Below the pieces are notes generated by a model that saw only the letters and a list, made by a program, of their open reading frames with translations, had not been told where the DNA came from and searched no databases. A program made the position numbers and the translations under genes. A DNA stretch of 64,000 bases from HRBIN30 sp964534275 (lineage in GTDB: Bacteria; Desulfobacterota; Binatia; HRBIN30): the NCBI GenBank assembly GCA_964534275.1, contig CAZHQG010000011.1, positions 1 to 64,000 on the forward strand, read 5' to 3'. Below are positions 23,891-32,649 of the stretch, piece after piece. How positions within the stretch are numbered: the stretch's first letter is position 1; every line of letters starts with the position of its first letter.

Positions 23891-25333
23891 TCAGTGGGAT
23901 CGTCCTAGAGCTTGGGTTGCTCGGCCGGCGTAGTGTCGCGCTAGTCGGCTGTGGTGCCGGCTGTATGTGAAGTAAATTGCCAGGCCGATTGCGAGCCAGA
24001 TAGCCAGTCGCATCCAGTTGTGACTGCCCAGGGAGAGCATCATGCCAAGATTGAAAAGAATTCCGAGAATCGGAACGAAGGGAAACAAAGGGGTGCGAAA
24101 CGGTCGAGGCCGGTCCGGATGAGTGCGTCGCATGATGAGCACTGCGGCACACACCACGACGAACGCGAACAGAGTACCGATATTTACCATTTCGGCTAGC
24201 GCTTGGATTGGCAAGAGTGCGGCTACTGTCGCGACGACCAAGCCCGTAAGGATGGTCGAACGGTGCGGGGTACGGAATCGCGGGTGCACCTGGGCAAAGA
24301 AATGCTCGGGGAGGAGTCCGTCACGGGCCATGGCAAAGAACACCCGCGGTTGGGCGAGCATCAAGACGAGCAACACACTGGTGATCCCCGCAACAGCTCC
24401 GACGGAGATAATCAGCACAGCGGCATGGAAACCGTATCGCCCGAACGCCGCTGCAAGGGGCGCCTCCACGTCGATTTCGGTGTAGGGGACCATTCCCGTG
24501 AGCACTGCGGCAACGCCGATGTACAACCCGGTGCAAATTGCGAGCGAAGCAATGATTCCGATGGGGACGTCCCGTTGGGGGTTGCGTGCTTCCTCCGCCT
24601 GCGTCGATACGGAGTCGAACCCAATGTACGCGAAGAACACGTATGCCGCACCCGCGGCAACGCCTTTCCAACCAAACGGAAAAAACGGGGTCCAGTTGCC
24701 AGGATCGACGTAAAACGCACCGACTCCAATCACGAACAAGATTACGCCAAGCTTCAGGGCCACCATGGCGGCGTTGAACGTCGCGCTTTCCTTGATGCCC
24801 ACCACCAACACCGCAGTAACGAGCAGCACGATGGCAGCTGCAGGCAGGTTAAACCACGCACCCGGAGTACTGAAAGGATCCGAGGTAATCTGAACTGGAA
24901 GCTGTAGCCCGAAAAGCTCGAGCAGGTGCAGGAAATACTTCGACCACCCGTGAGCGACAGTGGCCGATGCCATCCCGTACTCCAAAATCAGATCCCACCC
25001 GATGATCCACGCGAGAAGTTCTCCCAAGGTGGCGTAGGCGTAAGTGTAAGCGCTCCCAGCAACTGGGATCATCGCTGCGAACTCTGCGTAACAAAGAGCG
25101 GCGAATGCGCAGCCGAGCCCCGCAATCACGAACGACAAGATCAGTGCTGGTCCTGCGTACTCATGAGCTGCAAGTCCCGTAAGGACGAAAATACCTGCCC
25201 CGATGATCGCTCCGACTCCAAGGGAAGTGAGCGCCCAAGGGCCCAACGCTCTCCGGAGCCGGTTCTCGGACGCGAGATCGGCGTCCAACATGTGAATTGG
25301 TTTGACGCGGAACAATTGCTCCATCACACGCAT
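23891..25333 (-). CDS. APC-family amino acid permease, cationic amino acid transporter type
   Basis: 480 aa with 12-13 hydrophobic segments. The N-terminus has HMLDADLASENRLRRALG before the first helix, and ALTSLGVGAIIGAGIFVLTG carries the GxGxF-type APC motif, typical of the CAT-like (YfnA) group. ATG at 25333 follows AGAGGA; a TTG eight codons upstream is less likely. It is followed 2 bases later by a second permease, so the pair is probably one transcript. Substrate not determined. Confidence 0.87.
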   Translation of the reverse strand: MRVMEQLFRVKPIHMLDADLASENRLRRALGPWALTSLGVGAIIGAGIFVLTGLAAHEYAGPALILSFVIAGLGCAFAALCYAEFAAMIPVAGSAYTYAYATLGELLAWIIGWDLILEYGMASATVAHGWSKYFLHLLELFGLQLPVQITSDPFSTPGAWFNLPAAAIVLLVTAVLVVGIKESATFNAAMVALKLGVILFVIGVGAFYVDPGNWTPFFPFGWKGVAAGAAYVFFAYIGFDSVSTQAEEARNPQRDVPIGIIASLAICTGLYIGVAAVLTGMVPYTEIDVEAPLAAAFGRYGFHAAVLIISVGAVAGITSVLLVLMLAQPRVFFAMARDGLLPEHFFAQVHPRFRTPHRSTILTGLVVATVAALLPIQALAEMVNIGTLFAFVVVCAAVLIMRRTHPDRPRPFRTPLFPFVPILGILFNLGMMLSLGSHNWMRLAIWLAIGLAIYFTYSRHHSRLARHYAGRATQALGRSH

Positions 25334-25388
25334 AGAGTCCTCTTTCCCGATGCGCAAAATTGTTGGCTTTCTGGCCTAGACGCCGGGG

Positions 25389-26189
25389 TTATACAAGCAA
25401 CAACACCAAAAGGCCGAGGAGAATTCGGTAGTAGGCAAAGGCCTGAAATGTGTGCCGTTCAACGAACCGCACAAAGGCAGCAACAACGACCAGAGCAGAT
25501 AGAAAAGCGGTTCCAAAACCAATCGCCAGAGCCACCCCATCTCCAAAGGCAAGGTCGTGCCGTGCTTTATAAAAACTGAACAAGCTTGCGGCGCCAAGAG
25601 TGGGAATCGACAAGTAAAATGAAAACTGCGTTGCCGCGGGGCGGTTCAAGCCGACCAGCAACCCGCCAATGATCGTAGCTGCCGCGCGCGACATACCGGG
25701 GATGAGCGAAATCGTTTGTGCGACACCGATCCAAGCAGCCTGGCTCCAACTGATCTGTTCGATATTCGTTGTAGACGAAGCGTGGCTCTTTCGGTCGATT
25801 GCGAGCAGGAGAATGCCACCACCGATCAAAGCGATGGCCACCGTCGGCGGATTGAAAAGATGCGCTTCGATGAGGTGATGAAAGAAAAATCCGACCAGCG
25901 CCGCTGGCAAAAAGGCGAGCCCGGTCTTGGCGAATAAGCCCGCAGCTATGGCCTCCCGTGGGGCACGTCGAAGGAGGCTTCCCAAGTGCTGCCGGTACAG
26001 CCACACGATCGCCAAGATGGCGCCGAGCTGAATGAAGATCTCGAAAGTTGCCCGCTGGGGCTCGGGATAGTCAATGATTGCAGAGACGATGATCAAATGT
26101 CCGGTCGAAGAAATCGGTAAAAACTCGGTGACGCCCTCCACCACTCCAAGTACGAATGCCTTCCACCAAAGCATAGAGGGACTGTGCAT
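25389..26189 (-). CDS. uppP: Undecaprenyl-diphosphate phosphatase
   Basis: 266 aa integral membrane enzyme (BacA/UppP) that dephosphorylates undecaprenyl diphosphate so the lipid carrier for peptidoglycan and O-antigen can be reused. Family motifs are GVVEGVTEFLPISSTGHL at residues about 15-32 and PGMSRAAATIIGGLLVGLNR in the middle. Length is normal. It confers bacitracin tolerance when abundant. Divergent from the HAD gene, with 80 bases between. Confidence 0.96.
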   Translation of the reverse strand: MHSPSMLWWKAFVLGVVEGVTEFLPISSTGHLIIVSAIIDYPEPQRATFEIFIQLGAILAIVWLYRQHLGSLLRRAPREAIAAGLFAKTGLAFLPAALVGFFFHHLIEAHLFNPPTVAIALIGGGILLLAIDRKSHASSTTNIEQISWSQAAWIGVAQTISLIPGMSRAAATIIGGLLVGLNRPAATQFSFYLSIPTLGAASLFSFYKARHDLAFGDGVALAIGFGTAFLSALVVVAAFVRFVERHTFQAFAYYRILLGLLVLLLV

Positions 26190-26269
26190 AGACAGGACCG
26201 CAGGTGGTTCAAGCCCGGCCTATTGGTGGAATTCTGGAACATCGACACGCTGTGTGCTTTGACGTGTCT

Positions 26270-27022
26270 ATGCATATTCGTGCTGTTTCCTTGGATGTAG
26301 GTTGGACCCTTGCCTACCCGCGCGAGTCCATGTGGGAGATCTTCGCGGATGTGTGTCGGGGCGCGGGGGTTGCGGTTTCCGCGGAGGAAACGGAATCGAT
26401 GGTACGGTCGCTTTGGCTTGTCGGCCAACGCCGTGCAGAGGAACACCTGCGGAGCGGAGGCCAGTACTCGGATTCGGACGAGGAGTTTGCCGCCCAGTTT
26501 CGTTTTCTCGGACAATTAATTTTTGGTCAGCTTGGTGTCCGTGGAGACACCGAGACGCTCATGGAAGAGTTCTTTCGACGCTTTTGGCAGCCGGATCAGT
26601 GGCAAGTATTTCCCGACGCCTTGGATACAATCCGTACCCTGCGAGCCCTTGGGCTGCGTGTTGGCGTTTTGTCGAACGCGCCGTCAGACATGCCGAAGCT
26701 CTTGGATCGCCTCGGTATCTTACCGTACTTGGATTACGTGGTGATTTCTGCGCGCGAGGGCACGCGAAAGCCGGACCGGAGGATCTTTCAACGTGCGATC
26801 GAACTCGCTGGGGCTTCCTCCAATCAAGTGGTCCATGTCGGTGATATGTACGTAGAGGACGTCCTTGGCGGCCGACACGCTGGAGTGCATACGTTTTTGA
26901 TTGAACGAGGAAAGCACGCACTGTTTCCAAACCACCCGGAATCCGAAGGCCGGAACTTGGCAGACCTGCGAGTCGTGAGGAGCCTCACCGAATTCGTCGA
27001 CCGGGTCCGAGATCTGCTGTAG
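26270..27022 (+). CDS. HAD-superfamily hydrolase (HDHD3-like)
   Basis: 250 aa. HAD motifs: the nucleophile Asp9 in SLDVGWTLAY, motif II GVLSNAPSDM, motif III with Lys in TRKPDRRIF, motif IV HVGDMYVEDVLGG. The second motif-I Asp (position 11) is Gly, as in the HDHD3 subgroup. Helical cap between motifs I and II. A phosphatase or haloacid-dehalogenase-like role is possible; substrate unknown. Start ATG at 26270 fits the fold; an upstream in-frame ATG at 26204 is less likely. Confidence 0.85.
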   Translation: MHIRAVSLDVGWTLAYPRESMWEIFADVCRGAGVAVSAEETESMVRSLWLVGQRRAEEHLRSGGQYSDSDEEFAAQFRFLGQLIFGQLGVRGDTETLMEEFFRRFWQPDQWQVFPDALDTIRTLRALGLRVGVLSNAPSDMPKLLDRLGILPYLDYVVISAREGTRKPDRRIFQRAIELAGASSNQVVHVGDMYVEDVLGGRHAGVHTFLIERGKHALFPNHPESEGRNLADLRVVRSLTEFVDRVRDLL

Positions 27023-27047
27023 AGGCTCTTAGCGGTTGGCGACCTCT

Positions 27048-29012
27048 TCAGATCGGCGGCACGAGGCGACCGCAAATCTGTTCTGCAATTTTGGTGGCGA
27101 ATGCCATGATGGTTTCCTGCGGGTTCACTCCTACGCAGGTAGGAAATAGGCTGCCGTCGGCGACGTAGAGGTTTTCTGTACCGTGAACTTTGCCGTCCAA
27201 TCCAACTACGGCAGTGTTTGGCTTGGGGCCCATGCGACACGTTCCCACCGGGTGGAACGCCGCCAAATGCAAGTCGATCGGCTTCCAACGTGGGGAGGAA
27301 GAGAGAGGCTGCAGGTCGCGCGGGTGCGTCACGGATTCCAGCCCGGGCAGGTTCGTATGGACCCGCGTGGCCCCCGCAGCGAAGAAAATTTCTCCGACCA
27401 AGGCCATCCCACGGAGCAGGCGGGCCATGTCGAAGCGTCCAAGGTCGTAGCGGATCACCGGGGACCTTCTTGACCCCAAAAAGCGAACCTCGCCATGCGA
27501 CGTATCGGAAACGAACAGACCAGCGGAAGCACGGAAAGGTAAATCAGCCAAAAAATCCTTGAGCTCCGGGCCTACAGCCTTGGCGGCGCTCAGTGCCATT
27601 GCGGGGTGGACCGTGGTGACCTCGATCATGACTCCATCGGACAAGTGCAGATGATCTACGTAGTAGGATTGTAGGGTGCCACGCCAATGGTAGAGCGGTT
27701 CAGGAAACGAAGCCGTCACCCCGACAGCTGGATGCAGCGCGAGGTTCTTCCCCAATTGGCCGCTTGCCTGGCCAAGATTGGCTCGCTGTAACAGCAGTGG
27801 CGTGTGCAGGGTGCCACAGGCAAGGACCACGCGTTCCGCGCGGATGCGAAGTCGCCCGGCTGCGTGGTGATCCGGCGCGGGATGCAGGAGTGCCGCTTCT
27901 ACTCCGACCACGCGTTTGCCAGCTACAAGCAGGTGTTCCGCCCTGCACCGCGCATAAATGACCGCTCCAGCCTGCTCAGCGAGCGGTAGGTAGCTGAGGT
28001 GCATTGCTTGCTTCGCATCACTTGGACAGCCAAAAGCACAGACCCCGCAACCTCGACAGCCTTCAATGTTTCGCCTCAGGGGTTCGCCATGCAACCCTAG
28101 AGCTCGAACCCCGCGATCAAAAATCTTGGCATTGCTTCCAATGATGTCCCATGGGACAGGCTTCACGTGTAAGATGCGTTCGACACGCTCGAAGTACGGC
28201 TCCAAGGTGCTAGCGTCGTAACCGTCGAGGCCAAACTTCCGTTCCCACAATGCAAGAACATGTGCGGGTGCACGAAAGCACGTGCCAGAGTTGATCACGG
28301 TTGTCCCACCCACCGCCTTTCCCAAGGGCACGGGAATGGGAGGCCGTCCGAATGCCATGATGGCCCCGTGGTCCCGATACATGCGGAGCATGCGCCGAAA
28401 GGGAGGTGCAGACGCAAACTCTGCGCTCGTGTGGTAGCCTCCTTCCTCGACGACCACGACGCGCAGGCCTGCCCGCGCGCATTCCGCTGCGATCACTGCA
28501 CCCCCGGCTCCGGAACCAATGACGCAAACGTCGCAGACAAGGTCCAGGTTGCCCTGAATCTCGGGGAAATGCAGGGGATGTAGCTTTGCACCCTCCCGGG
28601 GTGGGTCGGGGTTGATGCACTGCGCCTCGGCTTGGACCGCTTTTACGAAGGCATCCGTAGCCGCGAAGGCAAAACCACAAAGCTGCTTGAGCCCCTCGAC
28701 TGTTAGTCGAGGCAGGATGTGCCGACTGTGATAAGCAGCTCGGACCCTTTCGATTCGCTCCTGGAGACTGAGTTCCGAGAATCTTCGAAAGGGTGGGCGT
28801 AGTGCGTGTGCCCAATCCCACGATCGGAGGAGCCAGCGAATCTGATTGCAAAATCCAGATTCTAGCTCTGCAAGCTCGGTTTCGAGAACGGATGGCAGGT
28901 CTACATCCGCAGCCCCCAATTGGAAGCGTCCGCCCTGCGGAATCAAAGCTTCCGCAATGGAGGCGAGGATGCGCCGCTCCGCGGCCCCGAATACCTGTTT
29001 TTGACTGGACAT
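27048..29012 (-). CDS. GMC oxidoreductase, long-chain alcohol oxidase-like
   Basis: 654 aa. Residues 1-140 resemble the small subunit of gluconate 2-dehydrogenase (LASIAEALIP). The FAD-binding Rossmann motif GSGAGG is at residues 166-171. A cysteine cluster (CRGCGVCAFGC, near residue 320) has ferredoxin-like spacing. The C-terminal block HPVGTCRMGPKPNT and ADGSLFPTCVGVNPQETIMA contain the GMC active-site His region. The combination fits fatty-alcohol oxidase/dehydrogenase homologues. Start ATG at 29012; 125 bases after the epoxide-hydrolase-like gene. Confidence 0.88.
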   Translation of the reverse strand: MSSQKQVFGAAERRILASIAEALIPQGGRFQLGAADVDLPSVLETELAELESGFCNQIRWLLRSWDWAHALRPPFRRFSELSLQERIERVRAAYHSRHILPRLTVEGLKQLCGFAFAATDAFVKAVQAEAQCINPDPPREGAKLHPLHFPEIQGNLDLVCDVCVIGSGAGGAVIAAECARAGLRVVVVEEGGYHTSAEFASAPPFRRMLRMYRDHGAIMAFGRPPIPVPLGKAVGGTTVINSGTCFRAPAHVLALWERKFGLDGYDASTLEPYFERVERILHVKPVPWDIIGSNAKIFDRGVRALGLHGEPLRRNIEGCRGCGVCAFGCPSDAKQAMHLSYLPLAEQAGAVIYARCRAEHLLVAGKRVVGVEAALLHPAPDHHAAGRLRIRAERVVLACGTLHTPLLLQRANLGQASGQLGKNLALHPAVGVTASFPEPLYHWRGTLQSYYVDHLHLSDGVMIEVTTVHPAMALSAAKAVGPELKDFLADLPFRASAGLFVSDTSHGEVRFLGSRRSPVIRYDLGRFDMARLLRGMALVGEIFFAAGATRVHTNLPGLESVTHPRDLQPLSSSPRWKPIDLHLAAFHPVGTCRMGPKPNTAVVGLDGKVHGTENLYVADGSLFPTCVGVNPQETIMAFATKIAEQICGRLVPPI

Positions 29013-29137
29013 GGTCAAGCCGCGTTTGGCAAGCTTTCTGCCGAAACGCAAGGGCCGACATCCGTGGCTTCCGAGATGCGGCCTAGTAGGGGAGGCTAGG
29101 GTTCCGAGAGTACCTGGAGGGTTGCCCCAAAGCCAAG

Positions 29138-30025
29138 CTATGTCCCGCTGAGGAACCGAGCGATCCGCTCGTTGACGAGATCGGGTTTCTCTTGATGGAC
29201 AAAATGACCGGCGCCCTCTACCACAAATTTCTCGAGCCCACGCGGGAATAACGCCTCCATGCCTTCGAGAAGGTAGCTTCCAATGCACCCGTCTTCTTTT
29301 CCATGGATGGCGAGAGTGGGGACGGCAACCGGGCTCATGCTCAAAGTCGCCTGGATTGCGCTGAGCTGCGGATCTTGACGCCCCGGATCGAGGGTACAGC
29401 GATAGTAACTGAGGGCGGCCTCTAGAACCCCGGGGTGGCGGAAGGTTTGCTTAACGCATTCGATCGCTTCGGCAGGAACGTTCCAGGTAGGGGACCAATC
29501 CCGCCACAGCCGTTCGAGAAAGCGAAAGTCGTCATGCTTCACGGCTGCGTCTGCAAACGGGGTGAGGAAGAAAAACATGTACCACGATCTACGCAGCTGA
29601 TCGTAATCAGACAGAAACGCCTCGAGTACGGCGGGTCCGTGAGGCACCGCGATCGCAACCAAGCGCGAGAGCCGTTCCGGGGCGAGGATGGCAGCTCCAT
29701 AGCCCGCGAGCGCGCCCCAGTCGTGGCCAATGACGGCAGCGCGTTCGTATGCCAATGCGTCGATAAGGGCGATGACGTCTTGGGCAAGAGCTGCGCTCTG
29801 ATACACGCCGTTCGGTGCCGGTGATGTTGGGAAGTAGCCGCGTTGGAAAGGGGCCACGACGTGGTATCCCAGGTTGGAAAACGTTTCGAGCTGGTACCGG
29901 AACGTCCAGGCGTTATCCGGAAATCCGTGCAAGCACAGCAACAACCGACCACGTTCGCCAGCTTCTAGAGCACCAAACGAGATCTCGCCTGCTCGCAAGG
30001 TCGTCTCACGAATCTGTGCGGTCAT
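29138..30025 (-). CDS. Alpha/beta hydrolase, epoxide-hydrolase/haloalkane-dehalogenase type
   Basis: 295 aa. The oxyanion motif HGFPDNAW is at residues 33-40; the nucleophile elbow GHDWGALAGY puts Asp102 as nucleophile, typical of epoxide hydrolases and haloalkane dehalogenases rather than Ser esterases. The last part has GAGHFVHQEKPDLV with the catalytic His. Lid region between residues 140 and 220. Substrate unknown. The GMC enzyme downstream and the CoA enzymes elsewhere fit lipid or xenobiotic oxidation. Confidence 0.85.
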   Translation of the reverse strand: MTAQIRETTLRAGEISFGALEAGERGRLLLCLHGFPDNAWTFRYQLETFSNLGYHVVAPFQRGYFPTSPAPNGVYQSAALAQDVIALIDALAYERAAVIGHDWGALAGYGAAILAPERLSRLVAIAVPHGPAVLEAFLSDYDQLRRSWYMFFFLTPFADAAVKHDDFRFLERLWRDWSPTWNVPAEAIECVKQTFRHPGVLEAALSYYRCTLDPGRQDPQLSAIQATLSMSPVAVPTLAIHGKEDGCIGSYLLEGMEALFPRGLEKFVVEGAGHFVHQEKPDLVNERIARFLSGT

Positions 30026-30043
30026 CGATGGATCCCTTGCTTT

Positions 30044-30844
30044 TTAAAGCCCCAGCATATCGCGCATCGTGTAACAACCAGGAGGTTGCTCTCGGAGCCA
30101 GAGCGCCGCTCGCAGCGCTCCGCGCGCAAATGTTTCTCTGCTGCTCGCTCGGTGAACAAGCTCCAAGCGTTCGCCTTTTCCAGCAAACACCACCGTGTGG
30201 TCGCCAACGACATCGCCTCCGCGGAGAGCAAGGATGCCAATCTCGTTCTCCGGACGCGGTCCTACACGCCCCTCTCGCCCAAAGCGAAACTCGGTGGAGG
30301 AGACTGTCCGTACCGCTGCGACCGCTCGAGCAAGCGCCAGCGCCGTACCGCTAGGGGCGTCCACCTTGTTCCGATGATGCATTTCCACAATTTCGACATC
30401 GAAGTCAGCCGAAAGGATCGTTGCAGCGAGCTCTGCAAGCTTGGTGAGCAGCGCCACGCCAACACTCATGTTCGCTGCGATGAATGCGCGAGTCTGGCGG
30501 GCAAGCTCGTATAACTGGTGTTGTTGCTCCGGAGAGAAACCAGTTGTTCCAACTACGATGGATGCCCCTTGCGCGACCGCCGCGTGCATGTTGCGCAAAG
30601 ACGCTTCGGGTTGACTGAAGTCGATGATAGTCGCATCGGAAGAAATCACGCCTTCTAGGTTCTCGACGAGCGGGACCCCCAGAGGTTGGAGGCCAGCGAT
30701 GCTACCGGCGTCGGCGCCCAGCAGTTCATGTCCAGGAGCTTCCACTGCTGCTGCTAACGAGAATTGAGGGTAGTCGGCTAGAATGCGGATGATCTCTCGG
30801 CCCATACGGCCAGCCGCACCGCACACGATCAACGGAACACTCAC
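30044..30844 (-). CDS. dapB: 4-hydroxy-tetrahydrodipicolinate reductase
   Basis: 266 aa, NAD(P)H-dependent reductase of the lysine/diaminopimelate pathway. N-terminal dinucleotide motif GAAGRMGREI; catalytic block EIVEMHHRNKVDAPSGTAL with the conserved His-His and Lys. GTG start at 30844 after GAGGAAGCGCA. Last gene of the argH-lysA-dapF-dapA-dapB operon. Confidence 0.96.
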   Translation of the reverse strand: MSVPLIVCGAAGRMGREIIRILADYPQFSLAAAVEAPGHELLGADAGSIAGLQPLGVPLVENLEGVISSDATIIDFSQPEASLRNMHAAVAQGASIVVGTTGFSPEQQHQLYELARQTRAFIAANMSVGVALLTKLAELAATILSADFDVEIVEMHHRNKVDAPSGTALALARAVAAVRTVSSTEFRFGREGRVGPRPENEIGILALRGGDVVGDHTVVFAGKGERLELVHRASSRETFARGALRAALWLREQPPGCYTMRDMLGL

Positions 30845-30853
30845 TGCGCTTCC

Positions 30854-31732
30854 TCAAACCGAAAAGCCGTACCGCTGCATGACGGCTCGAAGTTGCTCGC
30901 GAGCGCCAGGCGACATGGGTACTAAGGGCAGGCGAAGCTCGTCGCGGCAAAAACCGGTCATGGACAGTGCCGCTTTTACGGGGATGGGGTTCGTTTCCAG
31001 GAACAACGCGCGGAAGAGGGGAAGCAGCTCGTAGTGCATCTTGCGCGCCTCGTCCCATCGTCCTGCCAGTGCCGCGTGCACCATAGCCACGCACCGATCT
31101 GGAAGCACGTTCGAAGCGACAGAGATGACACCTACGCCACCGACAGCGAGAATCGGCAATGTAAGAGAATCGTCGCCGCTCAACACGGCGATGCGATTTC
31201 CGCACAGACGAATGACCTCCTGAACCTCATCCAGAGAGCCGGTAGAATCCTTGAGGCCAACGATTTCGTCCACTTCGCACAACCGCGCAATCGTTGTCGC
31301 CTCGATTTTGCACGCAGTGCGGCCAGGGATGTTGTAGAGAATCATCGGAAACCGAGTCGCCTTGGCTACCGCATGGAAGTGTTGGTAGAGACCTTCTTGA
31401 GTAGGTTTGTTGTAATACGGAGCGATCAACAAGGCAGCATCAGCTCCTGCCTGTTTGGCAGCGCGGGTCAGTTCGATCGCCTCGGCGGTAGAATTCGATC
31501 CCGTACCAGCAATGACGGGGACGCGCTTGTTTGCAAACCGCACGACGAGCCGTACCACTTCCGCGTGCTCGGCGTGGCTCAACGTGGCTGCCTCGCCAGT
31601 GCTACCACAGGGCACGAGCGCATCCACCCCAGCTTGGATTTGTGCCTCGACCAGGCGCTCGAGCGAGTCCACGTCAATTTTGCCATCACGAAACGGCGTC
31701 ACGAGTGCGGTCATGCAGCCGCGAAGGTTCAT
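30854..31732 (-). CDS. dapA: 4-hydroxy-tetrahydrodipicolinate synthase
   Basis: 292 aa class I aldolase condensing pyruvate with aspartate semialdehyde. Schiff-base Lys161 in VGLKDSTGS, Tyr133 in YNIPGRTA, and the GSTGEAATLS motif (residues 43-52) are all present. ATG at 31732 after GAGGGG. Nine bases before dapB; 58 bases after dapF. Possible lysine feedback cannot be judged. Confidence 0.97.
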   Translation of the reverse strand: MNLRGCMTALVTPFRDGKIDVDSLERLVEAQIQAGVDALVPCGSTGEAATLSHAEHAEVVRLVVRFANKRVPVIAGTGSNSTAEAIELTRAAKQAGADAALLIAPYYNKPTQEGLYQHFHAVAKATRFPMILYNIPGRTACKIEATTIARLCEVDEIVGLKDSTGSLDEVQEVIRLCGNRIAVLSGDDSLTLPILAVGGVGVISVASNVLPDRCVAMVHAALAGRWDEARKMHYELLPLFRALFLETNPIPVKAALSMTGFCRDELRLPLVPMSPGAREQLRAVMQRYGFSV

Positions 31733-31790
31733 GTGTTCCCCTCCCGGGTTTTGTCCGGGCCTGTCTCGGCCTCATCAAGAAATTGTTTCC

Positions 31791-32639
31791 TCATCGGGGC
31801 CATAAAAGTTCCCCTGTAAACACCTCTTCGGCTGGCCCGGTCATGTACACGTGGTTATCCTCCGGGCGCCAATCGATCGTGAGGGGCCCACCGCGCAGCT
31901 CGACGGTTGCCTGGCGGTCCACAATGTCCAGCAGGCTTGCCGCCACGAGCGCTGCGCAAGCGCCAGTGCCGCAGGCGTCCGTCTCTCCTGAACCCCGCTC
32001 CCACACACGCATGCGAAGGGTGCGCCGGTCACGAGGTTCTATAAATTCCACATTCACGCGCGCTGGGAAGAACGGATGGTGCTCGATGAGTGGGCCGACT
32101 TGTTGAACCGGAGCGTGCTCGACGCTGTCGACGAAAATGACGCAGTGCGGGTTCCCCATGGAAACCGCGGTGACTTCCCACGAGGTTCCTTGAACCTCTA
32201 GCGGGTAACGAATCACGCGAGGGGCACTCGTCGCTACCGGGATGCGCGGGGGGTCTAAAATTGGCTCGCCCATGTCGACGGTGACCGCACTGACGTGGCC
32301 GTTTTCGATGTGGAGGTACAGGGTCTTGGTCCCGGCGTCCGTTTCTACTCGAAGAGGGTTGTTCCGAGAAAGCCCATGCTCGTAGACATACTTTCCGACG
32401 CAGCGAATGCCGTTTCCGCACATTTCGCCGCGGCTGCCATCCGCGTTGTACATTTCCATTCGGCAGTCTGCAGTTAAAGAAGGAAGGATCAGGATCACAC
32501 CATCGGATCCAACACCTGTTCTGCGCGGACTCACAGCCCGTGCCAGTGCCGCGCCGTCTGGTTTCGGCTGAGAAAAGCAGTCGACATATACATAGTCGTT
32601 GCCAATCCCATGCATTTTCGTGAATCGGAGCCGTTGCAT
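31791..32639 (-). CDS. dapF: Diaminopimelate epimerase
   Basis: 282 aa. Converts LL- to meso-diaminopimelate using two cysteines: the first in MCGNGIRCVGK, the second in ETDACGTGACAAL. The N-terminus is MQRLRFTKMHGIGNDYVYVD, the family start, with GAGGAAGG at the ribosome-binding site. Ten bases after lysA. The meso form goes to peptidoglycan and to LysA. Confidence 0.97.
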   Translation of the reverse strand: MQRLRFTKMHGIGNDYVYVDCFSQPKPDGAALARAVSPRRTGVGSDGVILILPSLTADCRMEMYNADGSRGEMCGNGIRCVGKYVYEHGLSRNNPLRVETDAGTKTLYLHIENGHVSAVTVDMGEPILDPPRIPVATSAPRVIRYPLEVQGTSWEVTAVSMGNPHCVIFVDSVEHAPVQQVGPLIEHHPFFPARVNVEFIEPRDRRTLRMRVWERGSGETDACGTGACAALVAASLLDIVDRQATVELRGGPLTIDWRPEDNHVYMTGPAEEVFTGELLWPR

Positions 32640-32649
32640 GGTGCCTTCC

